Assembly (NCBI GenBank): GCA_029216955.1
Contig: JANAVB010002199.1
Coordinates: 17,908,053 to 17,972,052, forward strand
Reading direction: 5' to 3'
DNA: 64,000 bases
From: Iris pallida
Taxonomy: Eukaryota > Streptophyta > Magnoliopsida > Asparagales > Iridaceae
Position 1 is the first letter of the stretch. Every line of letters begins with the position of its first letter. The notes under the pieces were generated by a model, which was not told the origin of the DNA, made no database searches, and saw only the letters and a list, made by a program, of their open reading frames with translations. Shown piece by piece: positions 22,884-35,370 of the stretch. Both the position numbers and the translations under genes were made by a program.

Positions 22884-25800
22884 CTATGAAAACAATGAAG
22901 GGAACTTTTCCTTCATCTCAGACTCGAGTTCCCATGTCGACTCTTCTGCCGCATGGTTCCTCCAAAGTACGCGAACGAGAGGGATCGTCCGATTCCGCAG
23001 CAGCTTATCCTTGCGTTCTAAGATTTGAACTGGCACTTCGACGTAGGATAAGTCGGACTTTAGCTCCAGCTGGCCAAAATCCACCACGTGGCTAGGGTCG
23101 TGCACGTACTTCCGCAGCTGGGAGACGTGGGAGACGTTGTGCACACCTTCGAGCGCCGGCGGTAGGGCAATTTTATAGGCCACTGGGGCGACCCGCTCAA
23201 GTATTTCGAACGGCCCAACAAATCTCGGACTCAGCTTCCCCTTCACGCCGAACCGAGTAACTCCTCGCATAGGCGACACCTTCAGGAACACATGGTCGCC
23301 CACCTGGAACTCAAGCGGTCTTCGATGGGTGTCGGCGTAGCTCTTTTGCCGACTCTGTGCAATCTTCAGTCTTTCCCGAATGAGCTTGACCTTCTTCACG
23401 GTCTGTTCCACCAGTTCTGGGCCGAGTATCTGCCGTTCCCCGACTTCATCCCAACAAATGGGCGATCTGCACTTCCGGCCGTACAAAGCTTCATACGGCG
23501 CCATTTGGATGCTGGACTGGTAGCTATTGTTATATGCAAATTCCGCCAACGGTAAGTGGACGTCCCAGCTTGATTTGAAGTCGATTGCGCAGAGCCGTAG
23601 CATGTCTTCGAGAATCTGATTAACGCGCTCCGTTTGGCCGTCGGTCTGTGGATGGTAAGCTGAACTAAACTGCAACTTGGTACCCAGCGCCGACTGAAGG
23701 CTACTCCAGAATCGCGACATGAACCGTGAATCCCGATCAGAGACGATGGATACTGGAACTCCGTGCAGCCGTACGATCTCGTCAAGATAAATCTGCGCCA
23801 GTCGATCAACGCTCCAAGTAACTTTAATGGCAATGAAGTGCGCTGACTTGGTTAATCGATCGACGATGACCCAGATGGCGTCGCTCCCCCGTGGTGTCTT
23901 CGGCAGGCCAACAATAAAGTCCATCGTGACATGATCCCATTTCCACTCTGGGATGGCAAGGTTCTGCATCTCCCCGCCCGGTCGCTGATGCTCAGCTTTC
24001 ACCTGCTGACAGGCCATGCATTGTGACACGAAGAGCGCCACATCTCTCTTCATCCCGTGCCACCAGAAAGTCGTGCGGAGGTCCTTGTACATCTTGGTAC
24101 TGCCTAGATGCAAGGTATATTTCGCGTGATGCGCCTCCGACATTATTTCCTTTCGCAGTTCTGAATCATCCGGAACGCATAGTCGGCCATTCATTCTCAG
24201 CACGCCGGTGTTGTCTTCCGCAAAGTCGGTCGCACTACCTGTTGAAATTCGCTCGCGCATTTTCTTCAGGTACGGATCATCCTTCTGAGCGGTCTTGATC
24301 TTTTCCAGCAAACTCGGCTCTAACTGCAGCTGCGCCAACCGTATATCCCTGAATCGAACCCGGAGATCGATGCCCATTTCTTCTAAATCTCGTAGTAGTC
24401 TGCGGTTGATGGAGAGCGAGGCAAGATATTTCCGACTCAGAGCATCCGCCACCACATTTCCCTTGCCCGGAGTGTAGTCGATCGTCAAGTCATAGTCTTT
24501 AATCAGTTCGAGCCAGCGCCGTTGTCGCAAGTTCAACTCCTTCTGAGTGAAGAGATACTTGAGGCTCTTGTGGTCGGTATAGATCGCGCACGCCACACCA
24601 TATAGATAGTGACGCCACAATTTCAACGCGAACACAATTGCCGCTAACTCCAAGTCGTGCGTAGGATAGTTCTTCTCGTGCGGCTTCAATTGTCTCGAGG
24701 CGAAGGATATCACCTTGTTCCGCTGCATGAGCACACATCCCAAGCCCTGACCTGAAGCATCGCTGAATATCTGGAAACCCTCTGGCCCATCCGGAAGCGC
24801 GAGTATAGGTGCCGAAATCAATCGCCGTTTTAGCTCCTGGAATGAAGCTTCACAGTCATCCGACCACTCATACGCGACTCCCTTTTGAGTGAGGCGAGTC
24901 AATGGCGATGCAATCTTCGCGAAGTCTTTCACGAAGCGTCGATAGTATCCCGCCAAACCAAGAAAGCTTCGAATCTCACTAGCAGACGCAGGCCGCCTCC
25001 AATCAGCAACGGCTTCCACCTTCTTCGGATCGACTGCAATACCTTCGGACGAAATGATGTGACCCAGAAAGGATACGCTGCTGAGCCAAAATTCGCACTT
25101 ACTCTGCTTTGCATACAACTCATGTTCTCGAAGTGTCTGGAGCACGGCCCGTAGATGTTCTGCATGCTGCGCCCTGTCTTTCGAGTAGACGAGAATATCG
25201 TCAATAAAGACTACCACAAATTTATCAAGGAAAGGTCGAAATACCCGATTCATCAGATCCATAAAGGCGGCAGGGGCGTTCGTCAGGCCGAATGGCATCA
25301 CCAGGAACTCGTAGTGGCCGTAACGAGTGCGAAAGGCGGACTTTTGCACGTCGTCTGACTTGATCTTGAGTTGATGATAACCTGAGCGGAGATCAATCTT
25401 CAAAAATACCGAGGCGCCTTGCAGTTGATCGAATAAGTCGTCTATGCGGGGCAATGGGTACTTGTTCCGGATGGTGGCTTTGTTCAGCTCCCGGTAATCG
25501 ACGCACAGACGCATGGACCCATCCTTCTTCTTCACGAACAATACGGGCGCTCCCCACGGTGAAACACTAGGCCGAATAAACCCTTTATCGAGTAACTCTT
25601 GTAGCTGGACCTTGAGTTCCTTCAGCTCGGCGGGAGCCATTCTGTACGGGGCCTTTGAAATCGGTCGAGTATCGGGGAATGTATCGATGCTGAACTCGAT
25701 CTCTCGGTCGGGGGGCATGCCGGGTAGCTCGTCCGGGAACACATCGGGGAATTCTGCCACAACGTCGGTCTGACCTACGTTTGCACCTTCCTGTCGCATG

Positions 25801-27599
25801 TCTCGGACGGACGCCAAGTAGCCTTCGCACCCAGAATGCAGCATCCTCCGAGCAGAGATTGCCGAGATCAACATGCAGGTCGACGACGCCTCACCACACG
25901 AAAAGCAGAATTCAGGCACCCCTGGTATGCGGAAAGTGACCGTCTTCTTGGCACAATCTATGGTTGCGTTGCACGGCCCGAGCCAATCCATCCCCAGAAT
26001 GATATCGAAGTCATTCATGTCTAGGACCATCACGTCCAGACCGATCTTTTGACCGCCGATACAGATAATCCCGTCGGTGCAGGCTGAATTAGTGAGTATT
26101 GGTGTGCCCGAAGGTGTGCTCACGCTAAGGTCGAGGTCTAATGATACTAACAGAAATTTGTGCTTGGCGGCAAAGTCCGCCGCTATGAAACTATGTGAAG
26201 CACCTGAATCAAATAATACGCGAGCAGGCACATTATTAAAACTAAGTATACCTGTCACGACCGTGTCTGAGGCAAGCGCTTCGTCACGAGTCATGGCGTA
26301 GACGCGGCCCTGGGCATTGGGGCGACGGTCTTGACCATTTTGCGGTGCAGGTTGATGGGCTCGAGGCGCTGGGACTTGATTCCCTGGACGGTGCTGCTGG
26401 GGCGCCATTGGACGATGTTGTTGGGGCGCCGTTGGGTTCGGCCTTTTGATTGGACACTCAGCACGTCGGTGGCCCCTCTTGCCACAGTTCCAGCACCCAT
26501 CCTCTGGCATTGGACAGTAGTCAATCGTGTGACCGTGACGATGACATCGGTTGCAATATCGTGTGTCACGCCCTTGATATCCGCCTTGGGACCCGTTGTT
26601 CGGACGCTTGGTCACGTTGTTTCCTCCCGCGTGGCTAGGGCGTTTGTGATTGTAGGTATGCACAGCGCCGGCAGCACTTGGAGGGTATTGGCTTTCAAGG
26701 CGGAGGGCGTGGTTGAGAGACTCCCCCATCGTTTGGTATTTGGGAACAGACACATGGGCGGCGATAGATGGTCGTAGGCCCACTTCGAACCGTCGTGCAC
26801 GACTCGCCAGGGAAGGCAGGTATTGTCCAGCAAACTTGGCTAACTTGTTGAACTCTGCTGTATACTGCCGCACCGTCATATTCCCTTGCCTTAGCTGCAT
26901 AAATTCATTCTCCTTCTCCTGTCGAATAGCATCGGGAAGGTACTCGATCTCGAACGCCTCTCGGAAGGTGGCCCAAGATATTGTCGCTGTCTCGTCGTCG
27001 CGTCTGATTGCTCGCTTTTGCACGGCCCACCAGTCGTGCGCGTTCAATCGAAGTAGAAGTTGAGCGCATGCGACTTTCTTGGACTCATCGACACCCAGAA
27101 GCTCGAACCGGTCCTCTAACTCCTCCAGCCAATCGATCGCCAACGAAGGGTCTTCAGTACCGCAAAAGGAAGTACGGAAGCTCTTTGTGAATTTTGACAC
27201 GTCGAAGTTGGAACTTCTCGGTGCCGCAGGCATAAGCTCGGGTACCTCCGGTTCGATTTCACTTTGTCTGGCCGCAGGCTCGGTCACGGCAGGAGTGGTC
27301 GCGGAGTTGTTGTTGTTGGCCACCACTGTCTGAACAATTTGCTGAAGAGTATCAAGCTGCTTCTGCTGCAACTTGAATTGTGCATCGAATCGGGCCTCGA
27401 ACTGGGTCTGGCGTGCCTCTACCTCCCGTCGATGTGCCTCCGCCTCCCGTCGATGTTGCTCATTCAGGCGTTGATTCTCCAGAGCTTGTTGTTGTTGCGC
27501 TTCCAGCATGCGCAACATCCGTCCCATGGCATCGTTTGAGGGTCCGGGCCTCGAGCTACTCGAGCCGCTCGAAGCACTTTCTTCGTTCGCCACATTCAC
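22884..27599 (-). CDS. Element C gag-pol polyprotein, copy 2 (1571 aa, intact frame)
   Basis: The frame, length and domain order match those of copy 1, 6456 bp away. Five residue changes are visible. They are A to T in gag (VRQYTAEF), P to S before the zinc knuckles (NNGSQGG), P to L after the protease DSGAS (KHKFLLVS), S to L in the RT core (ASVFLKIDL), and P to L in the integrase H2C2 region (TLHLGSTK). Two fall in conserved motifs ([12 protein letters not shown] and HPG), so this copy may be impaired even though the frame is open. All are explained by C to T changes on one or other strand, as expected from deamination of methylated, silenced DNA. Confidence 0.95.
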   Translation of the reverse strand: MNVANEESASSGSSSSRPGPSNDAMGRMLRMLEAQQQQALENQRLNEQHRREAEAHRREVEARQTQFEARFDAQFKLQQKQLDTLQQIVQTVVANNNNSATTPAVTEPAARQSEIEPEVPELMPAAPRSSNFDVSKFTKSFRTSFCGTEDPSLAIDWLEELEDRFELLGVDESKKVACAQLLLRLNAHDWWAVQKRAIRRDDETATISWATFREAFEIEYLPDAIRQEKENEFMQLRQGNMTVRQYTAEFNKLAKFAGQYLPSLASRARRFEVGLRPSIAAHVSVPKYQTMGESLNHALRLESQYPPSAAGAVHTYNHKRPSHAGGNNVTKRPNNGSQGGYQGRDTRYCNRCHRHGHTIDYCPMPEDGCWNCGKRGHRRAECPIKRPNPTAPQQHRPMAPQQHRPGNQVPAPRAHQPAPQNGQDRRPNAQGRVYAMTRDEALASDTVVTGILSFNNVPARVLFDSGASHSFIAADFAAKHKFLLVSLDLDLSVSTPSGTPILTNSACTDGIICIGGQKIGLDVMVLDMNDFDIILGMDWLGPCNATIDCAKKTVTFRIPGVPEFCFSCGEASSTCMLISAISARRMLHSGCEGYLASVRDMRQEGANVGQTDVVAEFPDVFPDELPGMPPDREIEFSIDTFPDTRPISKAPYRMAPAELKELKVQLQELLDKGFIRPSVSPWGAPVLFVKKKDGSMRLCVDYRELNKATIRNKYPLPRIDDLFDQLQGASVFLKIDLRSGYHQLKIKSDDVQKSAFRTRYGHYEFLVMPFGLTNAPAAFMDLMNRVFRPFLDKFVVVFIDDILVYSKDRAQHAEHLRAVLQTLREHELYAKQSKCEFWLSSVSFLGHIISSEGIAVDPKKVEAVADWRRPASASEIRSFLGLAGYYRRFVKDFAKIASPLTRLTQKGVAYEWSDDCEASFQELKRRLISAPILALPDGPEGFQIFSDASGQGLGCVLMQRNKVISFASRQLKPHEKNYPTHDLELAAIVFALKLWRHYLYGVACAIYTDHKSLKYLFTQKELNLRQRRWLELIKDYDLTIDYTPGKGNVVADALSRKYLASLSINRRLLRDLEEMGIDLRVRFRDIRLAQLQLEPSLLEKIKTAQKDDPYLKKMRERISTGSATDFAEDNTGVLRMNGRLCVPDDSELRKEIMSEAHHAKYTLHLGSTKMYKDLRTTFWWHGMKRDVALFVSQCMACQQVKAEHQRPGGEMQNLAIPEWKWDHVTMDFIVGLPKTPRGSDAIWVIVDRLTKSAHFIAIKVTWSVDRLAQIYLDEIVRLHGVPVSIVSDRDSRFMSRFWSSLQSALGTKLQFSSAYHPQTDGQTERVNQILEDMLRLCAIDFKSSWDVHLPLAEFAYNNSYQSSIQMAPYEALYGRKCRSPICWDEVGERQILGPELVEQTVKKVKLIRERLKIAQSRQKSYADTHRRPLEFQVGDHVFLKVSPMRGVTRFGVKGKLSPRFVGPFEILERVAPVAYKIALPPALEGVHNVSHVSQLRKYVHDPSHVVDFGQLELKSDLSYVEVPVQILERKDKLLRNRTIPLVRVLWRNHAAEESTWELESEMKEKFPSLFS

Positions 27600-27749
27600 C
27601 GTCGCACCTTCTGGGATTTTGAAGGTAAAAATGCATTAGTAACCAAACTTATTACGGACTCCCTTGTATGGAACGACGTATCTCATCGACACGAGACCAA
27701 CGATTTGAGACTGAAAACTCGACACTAGAGGCCAAGGACGTAAAGCCGT

Positions 27750-27761
27750 GCTCTGATACCA
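27750..27761 (-). other. Primer binding site (tRNA-Met type), element C copy 2
   Basis: Minus-strand TGGTATCAGAGC lies three bases inside the outer 5' LTR (27765-29284), identical to the copy 1 site. Confidence 0.9.
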
Positions 27762-27764
27762 ATA

Positions 27765-29284
27765 TGTCACGCCCCGATTCCGTAGAATCGATAGTCGTCC
27801 CCCGGGCGTGATGCCGTGCAAGCCTAAGTTGCGCTTGCACAAGGCATAGTCATAATTGTTATCCGAAACACAACAACAGCAAAATGCGCAGAGTAAATTG
27901 AACACACATTATAGAGACAGAAACATAAGCTTTATTGATAATGAACATCATATTACAGACTCGATACAAAGGTACCGCGCGGGCTTCTTACAACTGACTC
28001 CAATACAAAGTAGACGTCGATGAGATAGCCATTACATACATTCATCCCTTGATTACAACCAAAATTACAAAACACCTGGGATGGTGGGAAGGCGCTCCAT
28101 CTGTCTTCGATCTTCAACAGCGGAGTCTTCAAAAGAGTCGATCCAAGCTTCAATGCACGGACGAAGCTTCAAAACACACGAGCGTTGCCTCCCTTTACGT
28201 AGCACGCCTTTCCAGATCTATCGCACCTGTATAGAGAGCGAGGATCAGTACAATCAACATGTACTGGCAAGTGGCTAATTAATTTCCAGGCTCTCATTTG
28301 GTTCAAGAATTTGATAAAATCATACAACTTGCTTTTAGTGGTCTTTCTAACCATCCTGGGTATTTTCATAAGAAGCATTAAGTTATACCAAGGTTTCTTC
28401 CGGCGGAGCGCGCCGTGCGACATAAAACTTACCATGTTAGCTGATAGCAATTTATATCAAGTGTTTGTTATGGGATTGGCCTAACCAGCCGCCTACAACC
28501 AGTTTCTTCCTAGGCCGAGACGGTCCCGTGGCCCCGGAATTCCGCTCGAAGAAACCACCCCTTGTCGACAAGTTGTCCAAGTTCATAGGGTTAACATGGA
28601 GTGTTTTAAGATACCGTTGGGGCTTGTTATGTGATCAATTCATTCACTTGGTTGTTTTGCAGGCATGAATTTATTTCTATCTCTTTTCAACACAACGCAT
28701 TTGTTATTCACTTCTAACACACAAGACTTGTTTTCTGCAAGCGAATCATTAAATCTTAGTAACATTACCCGAGTTCTCATTTGAAATAGAGGGTCGAGAC
28801 GAAGGGGGTCAGCCACTCACCTTGAGTTTTTGCTTGAGCGAGGGACTTGTTGGCTGCGCTAGACGTCGCCTACGCGATCACCTGAAATCGCACAAGCAAC
28901 CGATTAGAACACTGTATTATGCAAGAGTTCGATAGAAAATGCGAGCTCGAATGTAAACCATGAAAACCATCGAAAACATTCACGAAAACGCATTCGGAAA
29001 ACCAAAGCCAAAACCAATGCAAGCGGCGTGAAAAGCAGAGCAACGGGAGGTCTCTCCCGACTCAGCCGCAAAGTCAATCCTCGAGACGCAACCCGCTGAA
29101 TATGGGACTTGGTTCCGAAGAAGCCATTCCATAACGTGGAATGGATCTTAATTCAACCGTTCCCGTTCGATCGATTCGATCGATCCCGACCTATCGGTCC
29201 CGACCGAGTCGATAGCGACAGTGTTCCTTTCTCGCGCACCCCGTGGACGGACAACGGGGCACGATGTAGGGACGGGGCACTACA
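27765..29284 (-). repeat. Element C LTR copy 3 (right, outer 5' LTR)
   Basis: This 1520-bp LTR is identical by eye to copy 1 except G to A near 28267. Its outer end GGGCACTACA is followed by the CCTGC target duplication and then the gag coding sequence of element B. Confidence 0.95.
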
Positions 29285-30371
29285 CCTGCTGGAACGGCCT
29301 CTGCTGCTGGAATGGCCTCTGCTGCTGGTGCTGATAATGAGGCCTCTTGGCCTGTCCTCCACTGCTGCCAGCTCCCTGGGTGTCGCGGCCCCTCTTGAGC
29401 TTCAGCTCAAGATCATCCTCAGCCGCCATCGCTCCTGATAGGATCTCCTCAAAAGTGGCATTCCTGTCACTCTTGGTCAAGGACTTGACCTCCTTGACCA
29501 AGCCCTTCCTGAACCTCCTCGCCTTCGCTGTCTCGCTAAGGCCCTCCACGAATCTGCTCAACCGGCAAAACTCACCGGAATACTCCTCTATAGTCTGGTT
29601 CCCCTGAACCAGGTTCTCGAACTGGGTCTCCAAAGCACCGACTGCCTGATCTGGGAAAAACTTCCCCTTGAAGAGCTCCTTGAAAACTCTCCATGTCTGC
29701 CCTGGAGTGCCTACTCTCGGGTCCGTCTGATACCAGGTACGGGCAAGATCCTGCATCTGGCTGGCTGCTGCCTCTATCTGGAGTCCGGCTGGTATCTCTG
29801 CCTGTCGGAAGATCTTCTCAATGTGCTCAATCCAGTCATTAGCATAAAGAATCCCCTCTGTCCCCAAAAAGTCCCTGGGGTTCATCTTCTTGAAGTCCTG
29901 AATGCCCGGAATCCTCTGCTGCCGCGGCTGTCCCAATCCTCCCTGTGTCTGGACAACCAACCTCTCCACCGTCGCTCTAGCCAGCTGATGGGCCTCATCT
30001 ATGCCCCTGGTAAACTCCGCTGTCTGACGCTGCTGCTGGTGCTGCTGCTGCTGCGTCTCTAGGAAATACTGGAAGTATGAAAACATCTGTGCAGCATCCA
30101 CTAATCCAGATGGCATCGGCGGGTGGAACTGCTGCTGGTGCTGCTGGTGCTGGTGGAACTGTGGCTGACGAAACTGCGGGGGAGGCATGTCTGGGGTAGC
30201 TGGGATGGTCCCCCGAATAAGTAGAGGTGCACCCCCAAATGTGGCAGAAGCTCCTACATGAGCTGGAGTAAGGGGAGCTGCAGTCCCCGGGTCCTGGTGA
30301 GCTGGACGAGAGGTGGCAGACCTCTCAGTGGTGTCACCTGGACCGAGACGCTGCGATCGTGTCTCCACCAT
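29285..30371 (-). pseudogene. gag of element B, interrupted by element C
   Basis: From ATG 30371 (MVETRSQRLGPG) the minus-strand frame runs about 360 codons and is cut by the LTR of C; it resumes at 14852. A Gln/His-rich stretch (about residues 75-125) precedes a retrotransposon gag domain (NPRDFLGTEGILYANDWIE... YSGEFCRLSRF). The zinc knuckles encoded beyond the break complete the nucleocapsid. The frame is otherwise undamaged, so insertion of C was the inactivating event at this point. Confidence 0.85.
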
Positions 30372-30615
30372 CCTGAAGACAGATCAACAAGAAAATCAAT
30401 ACGGAGAAGAAACGATATAGTCAAAGGAGACAGTTTATTTTTTCAAAAGAAATACAATATCAGCAAGAATTTAGATAGCAGGGATTTAGATAAGAGTTTT
30501 TTCTAATGTGATTGAGTACCTCAACTACATCCTATTTCCTACTGCAGGCTGTGGCGATACTCTAGTTCGAATATCACCACATAAACTGAACCTGCATGGG
30601 CCACCACTAAAAATG
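30372..30615 (-). other. Untranslated leader of element B between LTR and gag
   Basis: About 240 bases lie between the 5' LTR end (TGTCACGACCC on the plus strand at 30616) and the gag ATG. I expected a tRNA-Met primer site adjacent to the LTR but see only CATTTTTAGTGGTGGCCC, which I cannot assign to a tRNA. Confidence 0.5.
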
Positions 30616-32193
30616 TGTCACGACCCGCACCCTAGAGTAAGGGCACGAGAAGTGGGTACGTCCAGCCTACGCCGCAGTGTCGACAGTAGAACGCTGTCCT
30701 AGGTCAATCATCTAACAATATAAGGTACCTGTACAGTTTATACTCTCCGAGTGGAGGTAACATCACAACATATAGTCTCAATCACATCTAAGGTAGAAGA
30801 ATGAAAGACAGAAGATAGATAGTAACTCAAAGAGAACCATAGCATAGATGAAATAAGTCTAAGTGTCTAGGATACATAACATCCAGAATGTCAACTCATA
30901 ATACAATAAGTCTAAGAGTCTATACATCTCCACATCTCAAAATACAACTCAGAATGTGAGACAAAATGTAAATATAGAAAAGACTGCCTAGACTAAACTG
31001 GTCTAGACTACTGGAACAACATCCTCAGCTGCAGGTGGATCCTGCTGAGGGTCCTCAATACAAGTATCATCTAGTCCTGCTCCATAATAAGTAGTCACCC
31101 ATGCCTCGTCCTCATCCTCTGTAATAATTTCAACAGGTCCAGTCAGGACAGGAACGAGCACAATACATCTCACGCAGTTCATATCAGGTTAGGAAATACG
31201 ATACAGGCAATAGAGTAAGATACATGAACTGCTGAAAGGAAATATACGCTGTAAAAGAGATAGCTGTAATGAAATATCTACTGTATATAGAGAACTGTAA
31301 GTGACTAGTGATGTAGAGCACAAGATAGGCATGTGAATGGCTAGAATTTATACATGATTACACTACTGAGTTTGCACATGACTACTTTGGAATTATTCAC
31401 ATGTCCACTTCTACTCCCCCGTTTCCCCAATCAATACACAAGAATCTATACAAGTTACGTTATTATACATGATATCACATGGGGCCCATGAAAGGGTGCA
31501 CATGATAGTATACATGAGGGCTCAGTAAACATGAGAGTACATGATCACATGAGTGCACATGAATGATGGAAGCATAGGAGTACATGATGATAGTGAAACA
31601 CACATAACATGAAGTACCCGATGCTCCCGAGGGGGATAACATCTCATGTAAAGATCCATATAGTACCAATCCGTGTTACCAATGTGACAGCAACAAGTAA
31701 AGTAATCTAGAGCGAAAAGTAAAGCCTGAACAAGTATGAAACGGTCAGAGAATGTAATCGCCTGCTGTATGAATGTCTGTAGAGAATATGCTGTCTGAGG
31801 AGAGGTGTCTGGCTGCTGATCAGAGCAACACAAGTCACAATGTGTTCTAAATAGTAAAAATGAAGTCTACTATGCATACTACATGATTCTAGGTTAAATT
31901 GGTCAAAAGTCAACTCTTGGTCAACTCTAAAGTCAAACTAGTCAAAGTTAGGTCAACACTAGTCAACTAGTTAGGGTTTTAGTCAAACTAGTCAAACTAG
32001 TTGTTTTAGGTCATTCCTAGTCATTTCTAGGTTAACTAGGTCACTTTTGACCTAAGGTTGACTTTGGTCAACCCTTAGTAATCAAGGGTCAACAAGTAGG
32101 GTTTTGGGCCATTAGGGCTAGCCCCAAGCCATAGGCTAATGATCTTGGCCATAGGCCATAGTCATAGGTTTCTATACAACCTATAACTAGAAG

Positions 32194-32279
<86 letters not shown>

Positions 32280-34684
32280 TCTATCTACCTACTACCCATA
32301 TGTCAAAATAGGAATACTATATACAATACAAACCCACATACATATATATATATATAATATCACTATATGAAAACTAATACAAATATATATATATATATAT
32401 ATCAATATATATATATATACCTATATATATATATAAACTCATATATATACTATATATATAGAGAGAGACATAGAGAGAGAGACAAAGGGTGAGAGACATA
32501 GAGAGAGGACAGTGAAAGAGAGGGGGTGATAGAAGTCTGGACAGGGGGGGAAGTGGTTCCAGAAATCTGGAACCAAAGAGCCCCAAACACACACACACAC
32601 ACAATAACATATACATACTTATGTATATATATACAACTACACATATACACTACCAATTACTCCCAAATCTCACCCACACTCACATATACATATATACTAC
32701 ATATATACATACTAATATACACTAGTACAATGGATTAGTCATAATAAAATCGAGTTTGAAATTCGTTTTACAAAACTGGAAAAATATCCTAAAACAGAAA
32801 ACAGTGCACTGTGTATCTCGAAAATGGGTAATTCGATTTACCCATACTAAATCGAGCTAAGACTCGAAACAATCGGTTGGTAACTAACACCCCATAGATA
32901 CCCTAGTATCCTAGGTACCTGACACGACACCACGACACAGTTTCACGTGTCCAAATACTAGAAAACAGCACACGGGTAAACTCTGATACGCGTACACAAC
33001 CACAGTGTCGTGCACGCGTTCCACGCACTCGTGGACACACCACGAGACACGATACGTCTCGTGGTCGTGCATACATGTAGCCCACACGTAGGGCTACACG
33101 TTCCACACCCTGACACGTGTCCACGACACTCGTGGACACAGAACGAACACCGTATCAGTCGTGAAAACACGACTGATACACGCGTGTTACGACAGCGTCG
33201 TGCACGCGGTTACACGCGTCGTACTCGCGACATAGGACACGACACACCACGTGCTCGTGTCCACGTGTACGCCACGTGTAGGGCTTCATGCTCGTGTCAC
33301 TACGAGACACTCTAGTGTCGTGTCCACGCGACACGACACGCTCAAAGTCGTGCTCGTGCGCGTGTGTGCTGACAGCGCGTGTCCAGTGCGAGTGAGTTTT
33401 CTCACTCGACACGACACGACGCGACACGAGACTTTGGGGACATGTTCGCAGACATTGCCCCTTGTCTGTGTCAAGTTACACGTGTCCAAGTGGCCTGTGC
33501 TGTGCGCACGAAGTGTCGGGTAGCAGGGCATGCACGATGGGCTCGTGCGGTCGGTTCGTGTCCAATTTGGACACGGACACAGCACGAAAATGTGCTCAGT
33601 CCACGTGTTTAGTGATCAGCAAGTCTAGGGCTACAAGTTTGTGTAATTTGTTTTACAAAAACACAAAAACAAGTCCATTGTGGCATTTCACCAAACAAGG
33701 GTTTCTAGCTTAGGATATGTGTCCGATACGGACACCAAACCACTTCTAATTTCCACCAAACCTTACCCACGGTTATGGTAGTCCTACATGAATGCATTTA
33801 TGAAAAAAACAGGATTTTAACTAAGTTTGAGGGAAATTACCTATTTGTGCAAAACCAATGAAAATTAAAGAAGAGGGGGGTGTGTGTCCTTCAACTTGAT
33901 GATGTCCAAAGCCTCCAAATTCTTGATTGCTATCCTCCCTGAGTACCCTTGATGTTGTAGGGTCCCAATGCAAAAGACTAGAGTGAATTTGGATCAAGAA
34001 TGATCAAGTTGTGGGTGTTTGAAGAAAATGGGATTTTCTAGGAATTAAATTCATGTAAATTATTCATGAATGAATACAAAGGGTTATATAGAAGTGTGTA
34101 CCAGCTAGGGGGGTACCCTTGGCCGGCCATGGCATGGGGGGGGTGTCCTTGCCCTTCCTTCATGGCTAAGGCATGGACTTTGTGTAAAGGGTGAGATATT
34201 TGGAGTGATTTAAGGAAAATATCAAATAAAGGTAAACTAGATATTTTCCTCACTTCAACCCTTAACCAAAAATCCTTCCTAAAGCTTCTAGGTTAGTGGC
34301 TAACCTCTAGATTAGGGTGGGATAGGTTAGGGACTAGTCATGAGACTTACCAAGAATTAAATAATATTAAAATCACATAATCTCAAATAAAAACTAGTAA
34401 ATTACCAAAATACCCTTTTGGCCAAAAACCACTAATTTGATGTTCTAAGCCTATGGCTAAGCTCACATGGTCATGGCAACTTCTAGGTTAGAGAAAACTA
34501 GGGTTTACACTAAGTTATACTAACAAAATCACAAAGTCATAAGTCATGACTTAGCATGACTTAGGAAATGGTTCTAAGCACACTAGAAATCACCATAAAT
34601 CATATCATGCCCTAAACACACTTAATAATTAATAAAAATAATAATTTTTCAAAAATCTCTAATTTCAGAAAACAGGGTGTTACA
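30616..34684 (-). repeat. 5' LTR of element B
   Basis: This 4.07-kb LTR starts TGTCACGACCC on the plus strand and ends GGGTGTTACA, with CCATC beyond it as the presumed target duplication. It carries a GTCAA/AGTCAAC-rich stretch (about 31895-32100), AT microsatellites (32197-32277, 32340-32460), a GACAC/GTGTC-dense block (32920-33600), and a minus-strand TATA candidate CTATATAAC near 34086-34094. The right half matches the truncated 3' LTR at 8964-11020. The left half resembles the LTR at 59050-60450. Confidence 0.9.
32197..32277. repeat. (AT)n microsatellite in the 5' LTR of element B
   Basis: An uninterrupted AT dinucleotide run of about 80 bases, with further shorter AT runs and a GA run to 32480. 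Confidence 0.95.
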
Positions 34685-35370
34685 CCATCTTCTGTAAAGT
34701 TTCATCCATATTTTTTCTCATTCTTGTAATGGAAAACTTTAGGACCCCTGACATAAATATTTGTCATTTTCGACTATTTTGCATATGAATTATTATTTCT
34801 ATCCATATTCTGTCATCCAGTTGTTTATAGTATAGTATGAATACGTCCAGAAAGTTTGTTATAAATTTATCATTGGAGTTGCTTAGTATTAATTATATTG
34901 TATTTTGGATTTGCTGGATTTTGTATTATAAAAAATTATATAGAGGAATGATGACCTCATTTTTTGGGACTTGTCTAGGGCATCCAAAATGCTGGAGCCG
35001 GCCCTAGGCCGGGCTATGCTATGCCATAGGCCGGCCGGACATGTTAGAAGCATTCAAAATCAAAGTTTCTATGGTTGTACACAATCTCATACAACAAAAA
35101 CAAAAAGTGAAATGATACATGAATTATGTTGAAGAAATTATAGAAAACAAGATTACAAGACTTGTAAAACAAAATGCTATTCATTCATTCTTCAGTCGTT
35201 CAAAATTATCAAAAATCAGTTTTCCAAAATGCTAATAAACTTGCAACGGGATCATGATGCGGACGAGATTAGAAGACATGATTTATGGAACGATGTAATC
35301 TTTTGTGGGCTAGAAAGAACTTGAGTGTTGTAAGCCAATATGGAGTATTCATTTGGGCTATTGAAAGCCT
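34685..35370. other. Intergenic, no gene seen
   Basis: AT-rich DNA follows the right end of element B. The stretch near 34970-35040 (GGGACTTGTCTAGGGCATCC, then GGAGCCGGCCCTAGG) looks like a degraded transposon edge but I cannot classify it. No open frame with a recognisable domain was found. Confidence 0.5.

Larger units (their letters stand above)
14853..29284 (-). mobile_element. Element C: tandem chromovirus with three LTRs and two internal regions
   Basis: This 14432-bp block starts TGTCACGCCCC and ends GGGCACTACA. It is flanked by CCTGC at 14848-14852 and 29285-29289 and lies inside the gag-pol of element B. The internal order on the plus strand is LTR, internal, LTR, internal, LTR, with a repeat period of exactly 6456 bp. 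Only one target duplication brackets the whole block. Each internal region encodes a full gag-pol on the minus strand with a tRNA-Met type primer site. The visible differences between the copies are few and all are C:G to T:A type. Confidence 0.95.
8964..34684 (-). mobile_element. Element B: Tekay/Del-like chromovirus, split and truncated
   Basis: This is a minus-strand Ty3/gypsy element with 5' LTR at 30616-34684, gag at 29285-30371, pol at 11103-14852 and truncated 3' LTR at 8964-11020. Element C (14853-29284) sits inside its gag-pol, and the Tat element cuts its 3' LTR. After removal of C, the two gag-pol parts meet across the CCTGC duplication. The two LTRs, compared by eye over their shared 2.06 kb, differ at scattered substitutions and small indels, clearly more than the LTRs of C do. 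B is therefore older than C, as nesting requires. Confidence 0.85.

Noticed and set aside
30600..30615. tRNA-Met primer site for element B
   Set aside because: TGGTATCAGAGC is absent next to the LTR; the sequence there does not match a tRNA end that I can name.
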